DNA of 64,000 nt from Candidatus Accumulibacter necessarius (GTDB lineage: Bacteria; Pseudomonadota; Gammaproteobacteria; Burkholderiales; Rhodocyclaceae): the NCBI GenBank assembly GCA_017302435.1, contig JAFLDL010000005.1:1-64000 (forward strand), in the 5' to 3' direction. Of this stretch, positions 8,253-17,061 are shown in pieces. A program made the translations under genes and the position numbers. Each line of letters begins with the position of its first letter. Within the stretch, counting starts at the first letter, position 1. Under the pieces are notes generated by a model. It made no database searches. It was given only the letters and a program-made list of their open reading frames with translations, and was not told the origin of the DNA.

Positions 8253-9452
8253 ATGAAAATCGGAACCCCCTTGTCCGCCAGCGCCCTGCGCGTGATGTTG
8301 CTGGGCGCCGGAGAGCTCGGCAAGGAAGTGATCATTGCGCTGCAGCGCTTCGGCGTCGAAGTGATTGCCGTCGATCGCTACCCAAACGCTCCCGGCCAAC
8401 AGGTCGCGCACCGCGCGCACGTCATCGACATGACTGATGGCACCGCGCTGCGCGCGCTGATCGAAGACGAGAAGCCGCACGTCATCGTGCCCGAAATCGA
8501 GGCCATCGCGACCGATATCCTCGTCGAAGTCGAAGCCGAGGGTCTGGCCGAGGTCATTCCGACTGCCCGTGCCGCCCGGCTGACGATGAACCGCGAGGGT
8601 ATCCGTCGCCTCGCCGCCGAGGAACTCGGCCTGCCGACCTCGCCCTATCGCTTTGCCGATTCGCTGCCCGAGCTGCAGGCGGCAATCGACAGTGGCATCG
8701 GCTATCCCTGCATCGTCAAGCCGGTGATGTCGTCGTCGGGCAAGGGGCAGTCGCTGCTGCGCGGGCCTGGCGACCTGCAGACCGCCTGGGATTACGCAGC
8801 GAGTGGCGGGCGCGTCAACCAGGGCCGGGTGATCGTCGAAGGCGTGGTTGACTTCGACTACGAAATCACCCTGCTCACCGTGCGCGCCTGCGATGCTGCC
8901 AGCGTCGTCGGGACCACGTTTTGCGAGCCGATCGGCCACATTCAGGTCGCCGGTGATTACGTCGAGTCGTGGCAGCCGCAAGCAATGACCCCAGTTGCAC
9001 TGGAGAAGTCGCGCCACATCGCTGCTGCCGTCACCGGGAGCCTCGGGGGACGGGGTATTTTCGGCGTCGAGCTGTTCGTCAAGGGCGACCAAGTGTGGTT
9101 CTCCGAAGTCAGTCCGCGCCCGCACGACACCGGCCTGGTCACGCTGTGTTCGCAGCACTTCTCGGAATTTGAGTTGCACGCCCGTGCCATCCTCGGCCTG
9201 CCGGTGGATACCGGCCTGCGCGAGCCCGGCGCTTCGGCGGTGATCTACGGCGGGCTCGATGAACCGGGCATCGCTTTCGCAGGCGTCGACAACGCGCTGG
9301 CCGTGCCGCGCAGCGATCTGCGGCTGTTCGGCAAGCCGGAGTCGTTCAGGAAACGCCGGATGGGTGTTGCGGTGGCCAACGGCGAGAATGTGGCACAGGC
9401 ACGTGAGCGGGCCAAACTGGCAGCGAGTCGGGTCAGGCCGGTGGTCGCTTGA
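8253..9452 (+). CDS. purT: formate-dependent phosphoribosylglycinamide formyltransferase PurT
   Basis: This 399-residue ATP-grasp enzyme makes formyl-GAR from GAR, formate and ATP in purine synthesis, in the cytoplasm. The N-terminal nucleotide-binding start is [13 protein letters not shown]. The ATP-grasp core includes [15 protein letters not shown], and the metal-binding end includes [12 protein letters not shown]. Length matches the family (about 390). The ATG at 8253 has AGAAGGAA upstream. It is monocistronic; another purine gene, purM, is at the far right of the window. The assignment is firm because PurK lacks this formyltransferase-type C-terminal region. Confidence 0.96.
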   Translation: MKIGTPLSASALRVMLLGAGELGKEVIIALQRFGVEVIAVDRYPNAPGQQVAHRAHVIDMTDGTALRALIEDEKPHVIVPEIEAIATDILVEVEAEGLAEVIPTARAARLTMNREGIRRLAAEELGLPTSPYRFADSLPELQAAIDSGIGYPCIVKPVMSSSGKGQSLLRGPGDLQTAWDYAASGGRVNQGRVIVEGVVDFDYEITLLTVRACDAASVVGTTFCEPIGHIQVAGDYVESWQPQAMTPVALEKSRHIAAAVTGSLGGRGIFGVELFVKGDQVWFSEVSPRPHDTGLVTLCSQHFSEFELHARAILGLPVDTGLREPGASAVIYGGLDEPGIAFAGVDNALAVPRSDLRLFGKPESFRKRRMGVAVANGENVAQARERAKLAASRVRPVVA

Positions 9453-9510
9453 TCCGGGTTTGGACGAGACCGCTGTCGCAGTACGAGTTTGCGCGTCAGC
9501 CAGGCGTTGG

Positions 9511-9705
9511 TCAGGCCGGTGGCTCGTTGTCGTTTTCGGGCGTCGACCGTTCCTGCTTTTCCCGCCGACGCTCGTTCTTGTCGTCGCTGCTCAGGAAGAA
9601 GTAACGGCCGGCCAGAACACAGCCCTTCATCCCGGGGTCGCAGTTCAGGTCATTGATCTTGGTGCATATGCCGTTGATTTCGTGCGGGCAGCCCCAGGAG
9701 GCCAT
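9511..9705 (-). CDS. small conserved cysteine-containing protein
   Basis: This 64-residue protein begins MASWGCPHEINGICTKIN and has four cysteines (C6, C14, C22, C29), followed by KGCVLAGRYFF and a charged, disordered-looking tail. The ATG at 9705 has GAGGAAA eight bases upstream. I recall very similar short proteins in other Betaproteobacteria, which supports a real gene; the function is not known. The spaced cysteines could bind metal, but that is inference. It is convergent with purT and has no operon partner. Confidence 0.65.
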   Translation of the reverse strand: MASWGCPHEINGICTKINDLNCDPGMKGCVLAGRYFFLSSDDKNERRREKQERSTPENDNEPPA

Positions 9706-10094
9706 GGCGTTTCCTCGATGATCGAAGCGGAATGCATGATAAGGCCAGGCTGGCGCATCCGCCAGCGCGATGCGTTGCAGCGCCGGCGCGTGATTGACCA
9801 GGACATCGGCAGCCTCGGGCGTGACGGTCGAAATATCGCCGTTCCGCGCCAGCCGACGTGGAATGAGCGACAATGATTAATCTGTATCAAGGCTGCTGAC
9901 GGCCCGTGTGCCGATAATGCCTGGCGATGCGTTCTTTTTCGCTGGCGTTGGCAGAAACCGCCTGACGCTGCTCTCGCTCGGCTGGTCTGGTGGCAGCTCC
10001 GCCGCGATACGAAGCCAGCGGGCGGCATTCGATTCATCAAGCGTTGCCATCGGAGCCCTCGCTACCGATCATTGACCATCATCCACAGACCACC

Positions 10095-10676
10095 ATGAAC
10101 CCGCTCCCGACCCTGATCCTGTGTATCGCGCTCCTGTTCGCAGGCTGTTCGCAGCCGCCCAGCTTCAAGTCGACCGATATTTCAGGCGCCGACTGGGGCA
10201 AGGAACTTGCCTTGACCGACCATCACGGCCAGCCCCGCCGGCTGGCTGATTTCAAAGGCAAGGCAGTGGTCGTTTTCTTCGGCTACACCCAGTGCCCGGA
10301 CGTCTGCCCGACGACGCTATCGTCGATGCAGGCGGTGCTGAGTGCACTCGGCGACGCCGCCAGCCGTGTTCAGGTGCTCTTTGTGACGCTGGATCCGACG
10401 CGCGACAGTGCCCAGCTGCTGGCCGAGTATGTGACCGCCTTTCACCCCAGCTTCATTGGCCTGCACGGTGACGAGGCGACCACCGCAGCGGTCGCCAAGG
10501 ACTTCAAGGTTTTCTACGCCAGGCAGGCGGGGACGACTCCCGGCAGTTACAGCATCGACCACTCGACGGGCAGCTATGTCTTTGACCCGCAGGGTCGGCT
10601 GCGGCTTCTCGTCCGCCACGGTGAAACACCCGACAACGTTGCCGCCGATTTGAAACTGTTGCTGGCCGGCAAGTGA
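10095..10676 (+). CDS. SCO1/SenC family copper chaperone (lipoprotein)
   Basis: This 193-residue thioredoxin-fold protein delivers copper to, or reduces, the CuA/CuB site of cytochrome oxidases on the periplasmic side. A lipobox LLFAGC gives lipid attachment at C18. The copper motif CPDVC has C67 and C71, with the distal histidine H156 (SIDHSTG) and the family LDPTRD segment at 99-104. Start choice is ATG 10095, at the beginning of the signal peptide; the longer frame from 9990 has no signal-like start. A second exported protein and a PCuAC chaperone follow, so the three probably serve metal handling for a respiratory enzyme such as the one at 14957. Confidence 0.92.
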   Translation: MNPLPTLILCIALLFAGCSQPPSFKSTDISGADWGKELALTDHHGQPRRLADFKGKAVVVFFGYTQCPDVCPTTLSSMQAVLSALGDAASRVQVLFVTLDPTRDSAQLLAEYVTAFHPSFIGLHGDEATTAAVAKDFKVFYARQAGTTPGSYSIDHSTGSYVFDPQGRLRLLVRHGETPDNVAADLKLLLAGK

Positions 10677-10694
10677 TCTTTCAGGAAACCGGAC

Positions 10695-11117
10695 ATGAAA
10701 CGCTTTCTCCTGCTGCTCGCCTTTCTCTCCCTGCCGGCTTTCGCCGCATGCCCGGGCGAGCCGATCAACCTCGACATCGGCACCCCGCCGGTGGTGGTGG
10801 TCAAACACAGCCTTGCCCAACGCGCCTCGAGACTCGTTCGCTTCTACGACGCGGGGATCATCGGGCTGGGTTACGACGGCATGGTCAAGATGCGTGACGC
10901 CAGCCGGCTTACCCTGCCGCAGCGGCAGATCGCCGAGAAGTTGATCGACAACGAGAACCCGGACCGGAATTCGCTGATCTATGCTCTTGCCGAAGCGCAG
11001 GGCGGGCAGGTTTGCGAGCCAGCCGCGCGCGCCGCGCAGGTCAAGCGCTGGAAGGAGCAGTTTCACTCTGGCTGGTGGATCGAGGATGCGCCGGGCAAGT
11101 GGAACATCAAACCCTGA
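10695..11117 (+). CDS. exported DUF1318/YdbL-like protein
   Basis: This 140-residue protein has a signal peptide (MKRFLLLLAFLSLPAFAA, cleaved near residue 18). The mature part contains YDGMVKMRD, QIAEKLIDNENPDRN and a C-terminal GKW-x-KP ending, reminiscent of the DUF1318 (YdbL) family of small periplasmic proteins. It follows the SCO gene after 18 bases and is probably co-transcribed with it. Function is not established. The link to copper or respiration is only from context. Confidence 0.6.
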   Translation: MKRFLLLLAFLSLPAFAACPGEPINLDIGTPPVVVVKHSLAQRASRLVRFYDAGIIGLGYDGMVKMRDASRLTLPQRQIAEKLIDNENPDRNSLIYALAEAQGGQVCEPAARAAQVKRWKEQFHSGWWIEDAPGKWNIKP

Positions 11118-11222
11118 GCGTCTGTGCTTGCCGGCGCCCCTGCCCACTGCGGCAACTGGTCGCGGAGAGAGGCGCAAGTGCTCGTTTATAATCATTGTTT
11201 ATCAAAGAAGAAGGAGTACGGC

Positions 11223-11693
11223 TTGAACGCAAGAAAAGCTCTAGTTTCCCTGGCGCTGCTCAGCCTTTCGTCGGCCGCTGCGCTCGCCGCTGATGTCGAG
11301 GTCAAGGCGCCGTGGGTGCGCGGTACCGTCAGCGGCCAGCAGGCGACCGGTGCCTTCATGGAAATCACCAGCAAGTCGGGAGCGGTGCTGGTCGGTGCCG
11401 CCAGTCCGGCCGCCGGGATCACGGAAATTCATGAGATGAAGATGGACGGCGGCGTCATGAGCATGCGCGCCATCCCACGTCTTGAGCTACCGGCCGGCAA
11501 GCCGGTGCAACTTGGCCCGGGCGGCTACCATGTGATGCTGATCAACCTCAAGCAGCCCCTGAAGAAGGGCGATTCGGTGCCTTTGACGCTGCAGGTCGAG
11601 GGCAAGGACAAGAAGGTCGAAGCGATCCAGATCAAGGCCGAGGTGCGCGACCTGACGGCGGTCGCGGCGCCGGCAAGTGAACACAAGCACTGA
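11223..11693 (+). CDS. PCu(A)C family periplasmic copper chaperone
   Basis: This 156-residue protein has a signal peptide ending near AAALAAD. The copper ligands fit the family pattern exactly: H70, ten residues, M81, twenty-one residues, then H103-x-M105. PCuAC proteins carry Cu(I) in the periplasm and act with SCO proteins in building the CuA centre. The start is the TTG at 11223 with AAGAAGGAG just upstream, which places the signal peptide correctly. The tail EHKH may add weak metal binding. It lies 105 bases after the YdbL-like gene on the same strand. Confidence 0.9.
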   Translation: MNARKALVSLALLSLSSAAALAADVEVKAPWVRGTVSGQQATGAFMEITSKSGAVLVGAASPAAGITEIHEMKMDGGVMSMRAIPRLELPAGKPVQLGPGGYHVMLINLKQPLKKGDSVPLTLQVEGKDKKVEAIQIKAEVRDLTAVAAPASEHKH

Positions 11694-11707
11694 TCGCCGC
11701 TTTCACG

Positions 11708-11935
11708 TTACTCTGCATCGCCGCCGATCGGCGCAACGCCGGTCGCGAGGTCGAGAAACGGGACCCGCTGGGTGAACAGCCCAGCGCTCACACCGAGCGC
11801 CATGGTGACCAACGATAACATGCCGATCCAGAACCGCGCAGCGAACAGAAGCGCAGGCGCGGGGTGGAGCATGCCTGACAGTGTGCGGAACAGCGCGCCT
11901 GTCCAGCGCGAAATGAGATGGCCGGTGGAGAACAT
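11708..11935 (-). CDS. possible small membrane protein (weak)
   Basis: An open frame of 75 residues has one hydrophobic stretch (IGMLSLVTMALGVSAGLF) that could span the membrane. I recognise no family, and the ribosome site before the ATG at 11935 is poor. It is convergent with the PCuAC gene and divergent from yhhQ, filling an otherwise empty 300-base gap. It may be real or chance. Confidence 0.25.
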   Translation of the reverse strand: MFSTGHLISRWTGALFRTLSGMLHPAPALLFAARFWIGMLSLVTMALGVSAGLFTQRVPFLDLATGVAPIGGDAE

Positions 11936-12000
11936 CGGCAAGAACAGGGAAAGGTTCCGCCCGGCACCGGGCGATGGTTTTCCGTGGTATAAGTGCCGCG

Positions 12001-12732
12001 ATGCATGCGCAGGAACCGCTTTTGACGCCGCCGCACCGCCGCGCCTACCGCTATTTCGACCTGGTAATGGCCGCGTTCGTCGCGGTTTATCTTTGCTCAA
12101 ACCTCATTGGGCCGGCGAAGGCAGCGCAACTCACCTTACCTTTGCTGGGTCCGGTAACCTTCGGCGCCGGCGTGCTGTTCTTCCCGATTTCCTACATCTT
12201 TGGCGACATCCTCACCGAGGTATACGGCTACGCCCGGGCCAGGCGCGTGATCTGGGCCGGATTCGGCGCCATGGCCTTTGCCTCGCTGATGGCCTGGGTC
12301 GTGGTTCAGCTGCCGCCGGCACCGGAGTGGCGCAATCAGGCGGCTTACGAGATCGCTTTCGGCTCGACCTGGCGGATCGTGCTTGCGTCACTGATTGCCT
12401 TCTTCTGCGGCGAGTTCGTCAATTCCTTCGTGCTGGCGAAGATGAAAATACTTACCCGCGGTCGCTGGCTGTGGACCCGTACCATCGGCTCGACGATCGT
12501 CGGCGAGGGCGTCGATTCGGCGCTGTTCTATCCGCTTGCTTTCTATGACTCGGGGCTGATTCCCAACGCAATCCTGTGGCAGGTGATGCTCTCCCAGTTC
12601 GTCGCCAAAGTGATGGTCGAGGTGGTGTTCACGCCGGTCACCTACAAGGTGGTAGCGGCGCTGAAGCGGGCAGAGAACGAGGATTACTACGACCTGCAGA
12701 CCAACTTCACGCCCTTCAGCCTGAAGACCTGA
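12001..12732 (+). CDS. yhhQ: YhhQ/VUT-family queuosine precursor transporter
   Basis: This 243-residue inner-membrane protein has six or so transmembrane segments. Family signatures include SNLIGPAKA near the N-terminus, FPISYIFGDILTEVYGYARA, and the VGEGVDSALFYPLAF segment with MVEVVFTPVTY near the C-terminus. The family imports 7-deazaguanine precursors (preQ0/preQ1) for tRNA queuosine. The ATG at 12001 is preferred over 11974 because homology starts there. No queuosine synthesis gene is adjacent. Confidence 0.88.
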   Translation: MHAQEPLLTPPHRRAYRYFDLVMAAFVAVYLCSNLIGPAKAAQLTLPLLGPVTFGAGVLFFPISYIFGDILTEVYGYARARRVIWAGFGAMAFASLMAWVVVQLPPAPEWRNQAAYEIAFGSTWRIVLASLIAFFCGEFVNSFVLAKMKILTRGRWLWTRTIGSTIVGEGVDSALFYPLAFYDSGLIPNAILWQVMLSQFVAKVMVEVVFTPVTYKVVAALKRAENEDYYDLQTNFTPFSLKT

Positions 12733-12837
12733 GGCGTTCGCCGCGCCTTGCACGCTGCCGCGGGTGTTGCGGCGCGCCGGTGAAAGCCGGCGACGAGCCG
12801 CAGTTGCGCTTGCCGTTTCCTGCTAGAGGACAATTTC

Positions 12838-13188
12838 ATGATCGCTGCACTGACCCAACTGCTCGTTCTGCAACTGGTCGGCGAAGTCATCGCCCGCGGG
12901 CTGAACCTGCCGATTCCCGGTCCCGTGATCGGCATGCTGCTCCTGTTCCTGGCCCTGGCGCTACGGCGTGGGCCGACGTCCGACCTCCAGTCGACCAGCC
13001 AGGGGTTGCTGCAGCACCTTTCGCTGCTGTTCGTGCCCGCCGGTACGGGCATCGTCCTGCATCTGCATCGCGTCGCCGACGAATGGCTGCCGCTGCTGCT
13101 CTCGCTGCTGTTCAGCACCGTCCTGACGCTGGCGTTGACCGCATTGGTGATGCGCCTATGCGCACGGCGTGTGGTGACCGGAGAGTGA
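12838..13188 (+). CDS. CidA/LrgA family holin-like membrane protein
   Basis: This 116-residue protein has four hydrophobic segments. The family motif region LNLPIPGPVIGMLLLFLAL is clear, and LFVPAGTGIVLHL follows. LrgA/CidA proteins act with LrgB/CidB in the inner membrane and are linked to murein hydrolase control or export of small metabolites. A good ribosome site (AGAGGA) precedes ATG 12838. The LrgB gene starts one base after the stop, so the two form an operon. Which transport or lysis role applies in Gram-negatives is uncertain. Confidence 0.85.
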   Translation: MIAALTQLLVLQLVGEVIARGLNLPIPGPVIGMLLLFLALALRRGPTSDLQSTSQGLLQHLSLLFVPAGTGIVLHLHRVADEWLPLLLSLLFSTVLTLALTALVMRLCARRVVTGE

Positions 13189-13189
13189 C

Positions 13190-13909
13190 ATGACGCCACA
13201 GATCAACGAGCTCTGGGTTTATCTCTCGACTTCGCCGCTGCTTGGCCTGACCTTGACCCTGCTGGCCTATCAGGGTGCCTGGTGGATCCATCGCCGCGCC
13301 GGCTTCAGCCCCCTGGCCAATCCGGTGCTGCTGGCCGTGGCGGCGCTGGTCGCCCTGCTGGCGGTCACCGATACGCCTTACCAGACCTATTTCGATGGGG
13401 CCCAGTTCGTGCACTTCCTGCTCGGGCCGGCAACAGTGGCACTGGCGGTACCCTTGTACCTGCAGTTTCAGCGCGTGCGTGCGATGCTCGTACCGGTGAT
13501 TGTCGGGCTGCTGGTCGGCAGCGTTGTCGCAGCCGCGTCCGCTGTTCTGGTGGCGCGGCTGTTCGGCGCCAGCCTCGCCACGCAGCTTTCCCTGGCCCCG
13601 AAGTCCGTGACGACGCCGATCGCCATGGGGATTGCCGAACGCATCGGTGGCATTCCCTCCCTGACGGCAGTGCTGGTCATCAGCACGGGCATTCTCGGCG
13701 CCGTTCTTGGTCGCTATCTGTTCGACGCCCTGCGTATCAGCGACCCGGCGATTCGTGGTTTCGCCACCGGCATTACGGCGCACGGCATCGGCACTGCGCG
13801 TGCCTTTCAGGAGAGCGAGCAGGCTGGCGCCTTCGCGGCGCTGGCGATGGGCATGAACGGGCTGGTGACAGCCCTGCTGCTGCCGGCGCTCCTGCCCCTC
13901 CTGCAGTAA
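13190..13909 (+). CDS. LrgB/CidB family membrane protein
   Basis: This 239-residue polytopic membrane protein is the partner of the upstream LrgA-like protein. The family hallmarks are visible: LAPKSVTTPIAMGIAERIGG in the middle and FATGITAHGIGTARAF toward the C-terminus. The length fits the family. Translation is probably coupled to the LrgA-like gene (stop at 13188, start at 13190). An EamA permease gene follows after only 8 bases and may be transcribed with the pair. Confidence 0.9.
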   Translation: MTPQINELWVYLSTSPLLGLTLTLLAYQGAWWIHRRAGFSPLANPVLLAVAALVALLAVTDTPYQTYFDGAQFVHFLLGPATVALAVPLYLQFQRVRAMLVPVIVGLLVGSVVAAASAVLVARLFGASLATQLSLAPKSVTTPIAMGIAERIGGIPSLTAVLVISTGILGAVLGRYLFDALRISDPAIRGFATGITAHGIGTARAFQESEQAGAFAALAMGMNGLVTALLLPALLPLLQ

Positions 13910-13917
13910 GCCGCATC

Positions 13918-14817
13918 ATGCCCTGGCAGCACTGGTCGGCTGAACGCCTGGGGGTCGCCCTGGCGGTATTGGCGGCGCTCGGTTTCTCGTTCAAGGCGAT
14001 CTTCGTCAAGCTGGCCTACGCGGCCGCACCGGTCGATGCGGTCACGTTGCTGTCGCTGCGCATGGTGTTTTCGCTGCCGGTGTTTCTCTGGGTGGGCTTT
14101 GTCGCCAGCCGTTCGGCGCCGCGGCTGACCCGCAACGACTGGGCGATGCTGGTGGTGCTTGGCCTGCTCGGCTACTACGGCGCCAGCATCCTGGACTTCA
14201 TTGGTCTGCAGTACATCTCGGCGGGTCTCGAGCGCCTGATCCTGTTCACCTACCCGACGCTGACATTGCTGATCGGCGTGCTGTTCATGGGCAAGTCGCT
14301 GTCGCGCCGCGAGATGGCTTCGCTGCTTCTGTCCTACGCCGGTATCGGCCTGGCCTTCGCGCATGATCTCGATACGATGGGTGAGACGACCAACGTGCTG
14401 ATCGGCGCCGCCTTTGTTTTCGCCTCGTCGCTATCCTACGCCTTGTATCTCGCCGGCAGTGGCCCGGCCATCGCGCGGCTCGGGGCGGCGCGCTTCACGG
14501 CGCTGGCGATGCTGGTGTCGACGCTGGCAACGCAGGTACACTTTCTCGCCACGCAGCCATTTTCGGCGTTGCTCCAGCCGCTGCCGGTCTATGCCTACGG
14601 TGCGGCGATGGCGCTCTTTTCGACGGTGCTGCCGGTGTTCATGCAGTCGGCGGCGATTCGCCGCATCGGTTCGGCCAAGGCGGTGCTGATCGGCACCCTG
14701 GGTCCGATGCTGACGATTCTCTTTGGCTGGTGGTTGCTCTCCGAGCCGATTTCGGCGGCGCAGTTGGCCGGTGCCATGCTGGTGTTGGCGGGGGTACTGT
14801 TGGCCAGCCGACAGTAG
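13918..14817 (+). CDS. EamA/DMT superfamily permease
   Basis: This 299-residue inner-membrane protein has ten predicted transmembrane segments arranged as two EamA repeats, each about 140 residues (first from about 10, second from about 155). Signature pieces include LGFSFKAIFVKLAY and YISAGLERLILFTYPTLTLL in the first repeat. The substrate cannot be told from sequence; family members export amino acids or metabolites. The ATG at 13918 lies 8 bases after the LrgB-like stop, so it probably belongs to the same transcript. Confidence 0.85.
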   Translation: MPWQHWSAERLGVALAVLAALGFSFKAIFVKLAYAAAPVDAVTLLSLRMVFSLPVFLWVGFVASRSAPRLTRNDWAMLVVLGLLGYYGASILDFIGLQYISAGLERLILFTYPTLTLLIGVLFMGKSLSRREMASLLLSYAGIGLAFAHDLDTMGETTNVLIGAAFVFASSLSYALYLAGSGPAIARLGAARFTALAMLVSTLATQVHFLATQPFSALLQPLPVYAYGAAMALFSTVLPVFMQSAAIRRIGSAKAVLIGTLGPMLTILFGWWLLSEPISAAQLAGAMLVLAGVLLASRQ

Positions 14818-14956
14818 CTGGCCGATCAGCGCCCCTTCTGGCGACTCCCATGCCAGCACGCAAGCGCTTGTCCGAGGCTTGATGCGATAGCTCCGGGCTT
14901 GGTGCGGGCAGCCAGCTCACCGTATACTCACACGATTTTCCTTGCGCGAGGCAGCA

Positions 14957-16321
14957 GTGGATTCACAGCTAATGACAGCATCTTCCAGCGAGTCGGCGAC
15001 GCCGGCGATTGCTTCGGGAACACCGGCCAGTCTGGCGCGTGCCTGGTTGTGGCTGGGGGTGATGGCGCTGATTGGTTCCGGTCTGCTCGCCGTGCTGCTG
15101 GTCCTGTCACGCACGCCCGGCATTCAGGACGTCTTTCCGCTCAAGGATATGTTCCGTGCGGCGCTGGTGGTGCACGTCGACCTGTCGGTCGCGGTCTGGT
15201 TCATGGCCTTTGCCGCGGTGATCTGGTCTGCGGTCGGCGGTTCTGGACTGGCGTGGCTTGGCTGGAGTGGTTTCGGCCTGGCGGCGCTGGGGACGGCGCT
15301 GATGACCGTCTCGCCATTCTTTCCGGGCGCCGATCCGGTGCTCAACAACTACATCCCCGTGCTCGAGCAGCCGCTTTTTTTTGCTTCGCTCTGGATCTTC
15401 GGTGCTGGCGTGAGCCTGGCGGTGTTACGCGCCCTGCTCACCACCTGGCCACCACGCTTTCTTGCCGAGCCGTTGCGACTTGGCGCCTTCCTCGGTGCGG
15501 TCGCGGCGTTCCTGTCGCTGGCTGCCTTTTTCTGGTCGTGGTGGATGGTGCCGTGGGTCGAGGGGGTGATCTATTACGAAGTGCTGTTCTGGGGGGGTGG
15601 GCATACGCTGCAGTTTCAACACGCGCTGCTGATGGTCGTTGCCTGGCTATGGATGGCGGCGCATCTCGATCGCCCGTCGATCGCGACGGCACGCGCAGTG
15701 TCCTTTCTGTTCCTGGTCGCTGCCGTGCCGCTGCTTGTCGTGCCGGCAATCTACCTGCTGGTGCCGGTTGGCTCACTACCGCATGTGGAGCTGTTCGCCA
15801 AGCTCATGATCTGGGGGCATCCGTACATGGCGCCGCTGGTCATCCTCGGCGCCCTCTCGTTGTGGGGCCTGCGCGGCGTCCCGGCGGCGCCGGCCAAGTC
15901 CGCTTTCGTGGCTTCCTTCGTCCTTTTTGCCCTGGGTGGCGTGCTGGGTTACCTGATTCACGGGGTGAACGTCGTTATCCCGGCGCACTACCATGGTTCG
16001 ACGGTCGGCGTGACGCTGGCCTTCATGGGCCTCGCCTACGTGCTGCTGCCGACCCTCGGTTTCGGCCGCGCCGACAGCCGGATGGCGATCTGGCAACCCT
16101 ACGTCTATGGCGCCGGTCAGTTGATCCATGTGCTGGGCCTGGCGTGGTCCGGCGGCTATGGGGTGCAGCGCAAGGTGGCCGGCGCCGATCAGTTCCTGAC
16201 GACACTGCCGCAGAAGGTCGGTATGGGCATGATGGGGTTGGGTGGCCTGATCGCAGTCATTGGCGGACTGATGTTCGTCGTCGTTTGTCTGAAGGCGATG
16301 TCGCGGCGCAACGGCCGATGA
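14957..16321 (+). CDS. divergent heme-copper oxidase subunit I-like protein
   Basis: This protein of about 454 residues has some twelve hydrophobic segments. Candidate metal ligands are H73 (VVHVDLSV, low-spin heme), H216 (WGGGHTLQF, helix VI copper site), H288 (WGHPYM, helix VII) and H335, H344 and H346 (PAHYHGS, heme sites). The usual His-His pair of helix VII is not seen. This fits a divergent branch related to CcoN/NorB rather than a classical oxidase. No subunit II or cytochrome c gene adjoins. TlpA overlaps its end, and SCO and PCuAC copper chaperones lie 3-5 kb upstream. GTG 14957 (GAGG upstream) is the chosen start; ATG 14972 is also possible. The reaction (oxygen or nitric oxide reduction) is not decided by the sequence. 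Confidence 0.75.
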   Translation: MDSQLMTASSSESATPAIASGTPASLARAWLWLGVMALIGSGLLAVLLVLSRTPGIQDVFPLKDMFRAALVVHVDLSVAVWFMAFAAVIWSAVGGSGLAWLGWSGFGLAALGTALMTVSPFFPGADPVLNNYIPVLEQPLFFASLWIFGAGVSLAVLRALLTTWPPRFLAEPLRLGAFLGAVAAFLSLAAFFWSWWMVPWVEGVIYYEVLFWGGGHTLQFQHALLMVVAWLWMAAHLDRPSIATARAVSFLFLVAAVPLLVVPAIYLLVPVGSLPHVELFAKLMIWGHPYMAPLVILGALSLWGLRGVPAAPAKSAFVASFVLFALGGVLGYLIHGVNVVIPAHYHGSTVGVTLAFMGLAYVLLPTLGFGRADSRMAIWQPYVYGAGQLIHVLGLAWSGGYGVQRKVAGADQFLTTLPQKVGMGMMGLGGLIAVIGGLMFVVVCLKAMSRRNGR

Positions 16322-16902
16322 ACCGGACACATGCATTGGGACTGGCGATGGCGGCCGGTGTGGCAACGCTGGCGACGATCGGCTGGATGGGCTACCGCCT
16401 GCTGGAGCAGAACCGCTTGCCGGCCGCCGGCATTCCCCGCGGCCTGATCTCGTCGCAGCAGTTGCCGCCGGAACAGGGGCAGGCAGCGGCCGACGCGATC
16501 ATGGCGCTGACTCTGCCCGATCTCGAAGGGCGTCCGCAAGCCATCGCCCAGTGGCGGGGCAAGATCCTGGTGGTCAATTACTGGGCCAGCTGGTGTGCTC
16601 CGTGCATCGAGGAAATGCCGGCTTTCTCTCGTCTGCAACGCAGCTATGCGGCCCAGGGCGTACAGTTTGTCGGTATCGGCATCGACGACGTCGAAAAGCT
16701 GCGGCGCTTCGCCAGGGCGACGCCGGTGGCGTATCCCTTGCTGGTCGGCGATCCGGCCGGCACCCAGCTACCGGCTCTGCAGGTCAAGGGCTTGCCGTAC
16801 ACGGTGGTGATCGACCGCAACGGTCGACTTGAGGGAAGCCGCCTCGGCCGGATCGACGAGGTCACGCTCGACGCTAGTCTGCGACGACTCGTCGGGCAGT
16901 GA
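16318..16902 (+). CDS. TlpA-like membrane-anchored thioredoxin
   Basis: This 194-residue protein has an N-terminal membrane anchor (residues 5-25) and a thioredoxin fold facing the periplasm. The active site WASWCAPC has C93 and C96, and the cis-proline is in KGLPYTVVID. Proteins of this type reduce cysteines in copper chaperones or apocytochromes. The ATG overlaps the oxidase-like stop (ATGA), so the two are translationally coupled. That suggests it serves maturation of that oxidase, perhaps by keeping SCO/PCuAC-type chaperones reduced. Confidence 0.88.
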   Translation: MNRTHALGLAMAAGVATLATIGWMGYRLLEQNRLPAAGIPRGLISSQQLPPEQGQAAADAIMALTLPDLEGRPQAIAQWRGKILVVNYWASWCAPCIEEMPAFSRLQRSYAAQGVQFVGIGIDDVEKLRRFARATPVAYPLLVGDPAGTQLPALQVKGLPYTVVIDRNGRLEGSRLGRIDEVTLDASLRRLVGQ

Positions 16903-16980
16903 AACCGCAACCGGGCCGAGCGATCGATCATCGAAGTGCCTGAGCCTGTCGTCGGGAGAGGGCTCCCTGCGACCAGAAGA

Positions 16981-17000
16981 AAGCCCGCCCGTGCGGGTTC
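16981..17000. terminator. hairpin between convergent tlpA-like and cytochrome b genes
   Basis: AGCCCGC-CCGT-GCGGGTT forms a 7-bp stem (one G-T pair) with a 4-base loop in the gap between two convergent genes. On the minus strand a pyrimidine-rich CTTTCTTC follows, so it could stop the leftward cytochrome b operon. Confidence 0.5.
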
Positions 17001-17061
17001 TCCTGGTGAATGGGATGTGCGGTCTTTCTTCAGGAGCGGCGCCGGCGAGTGGGTACCGGCC

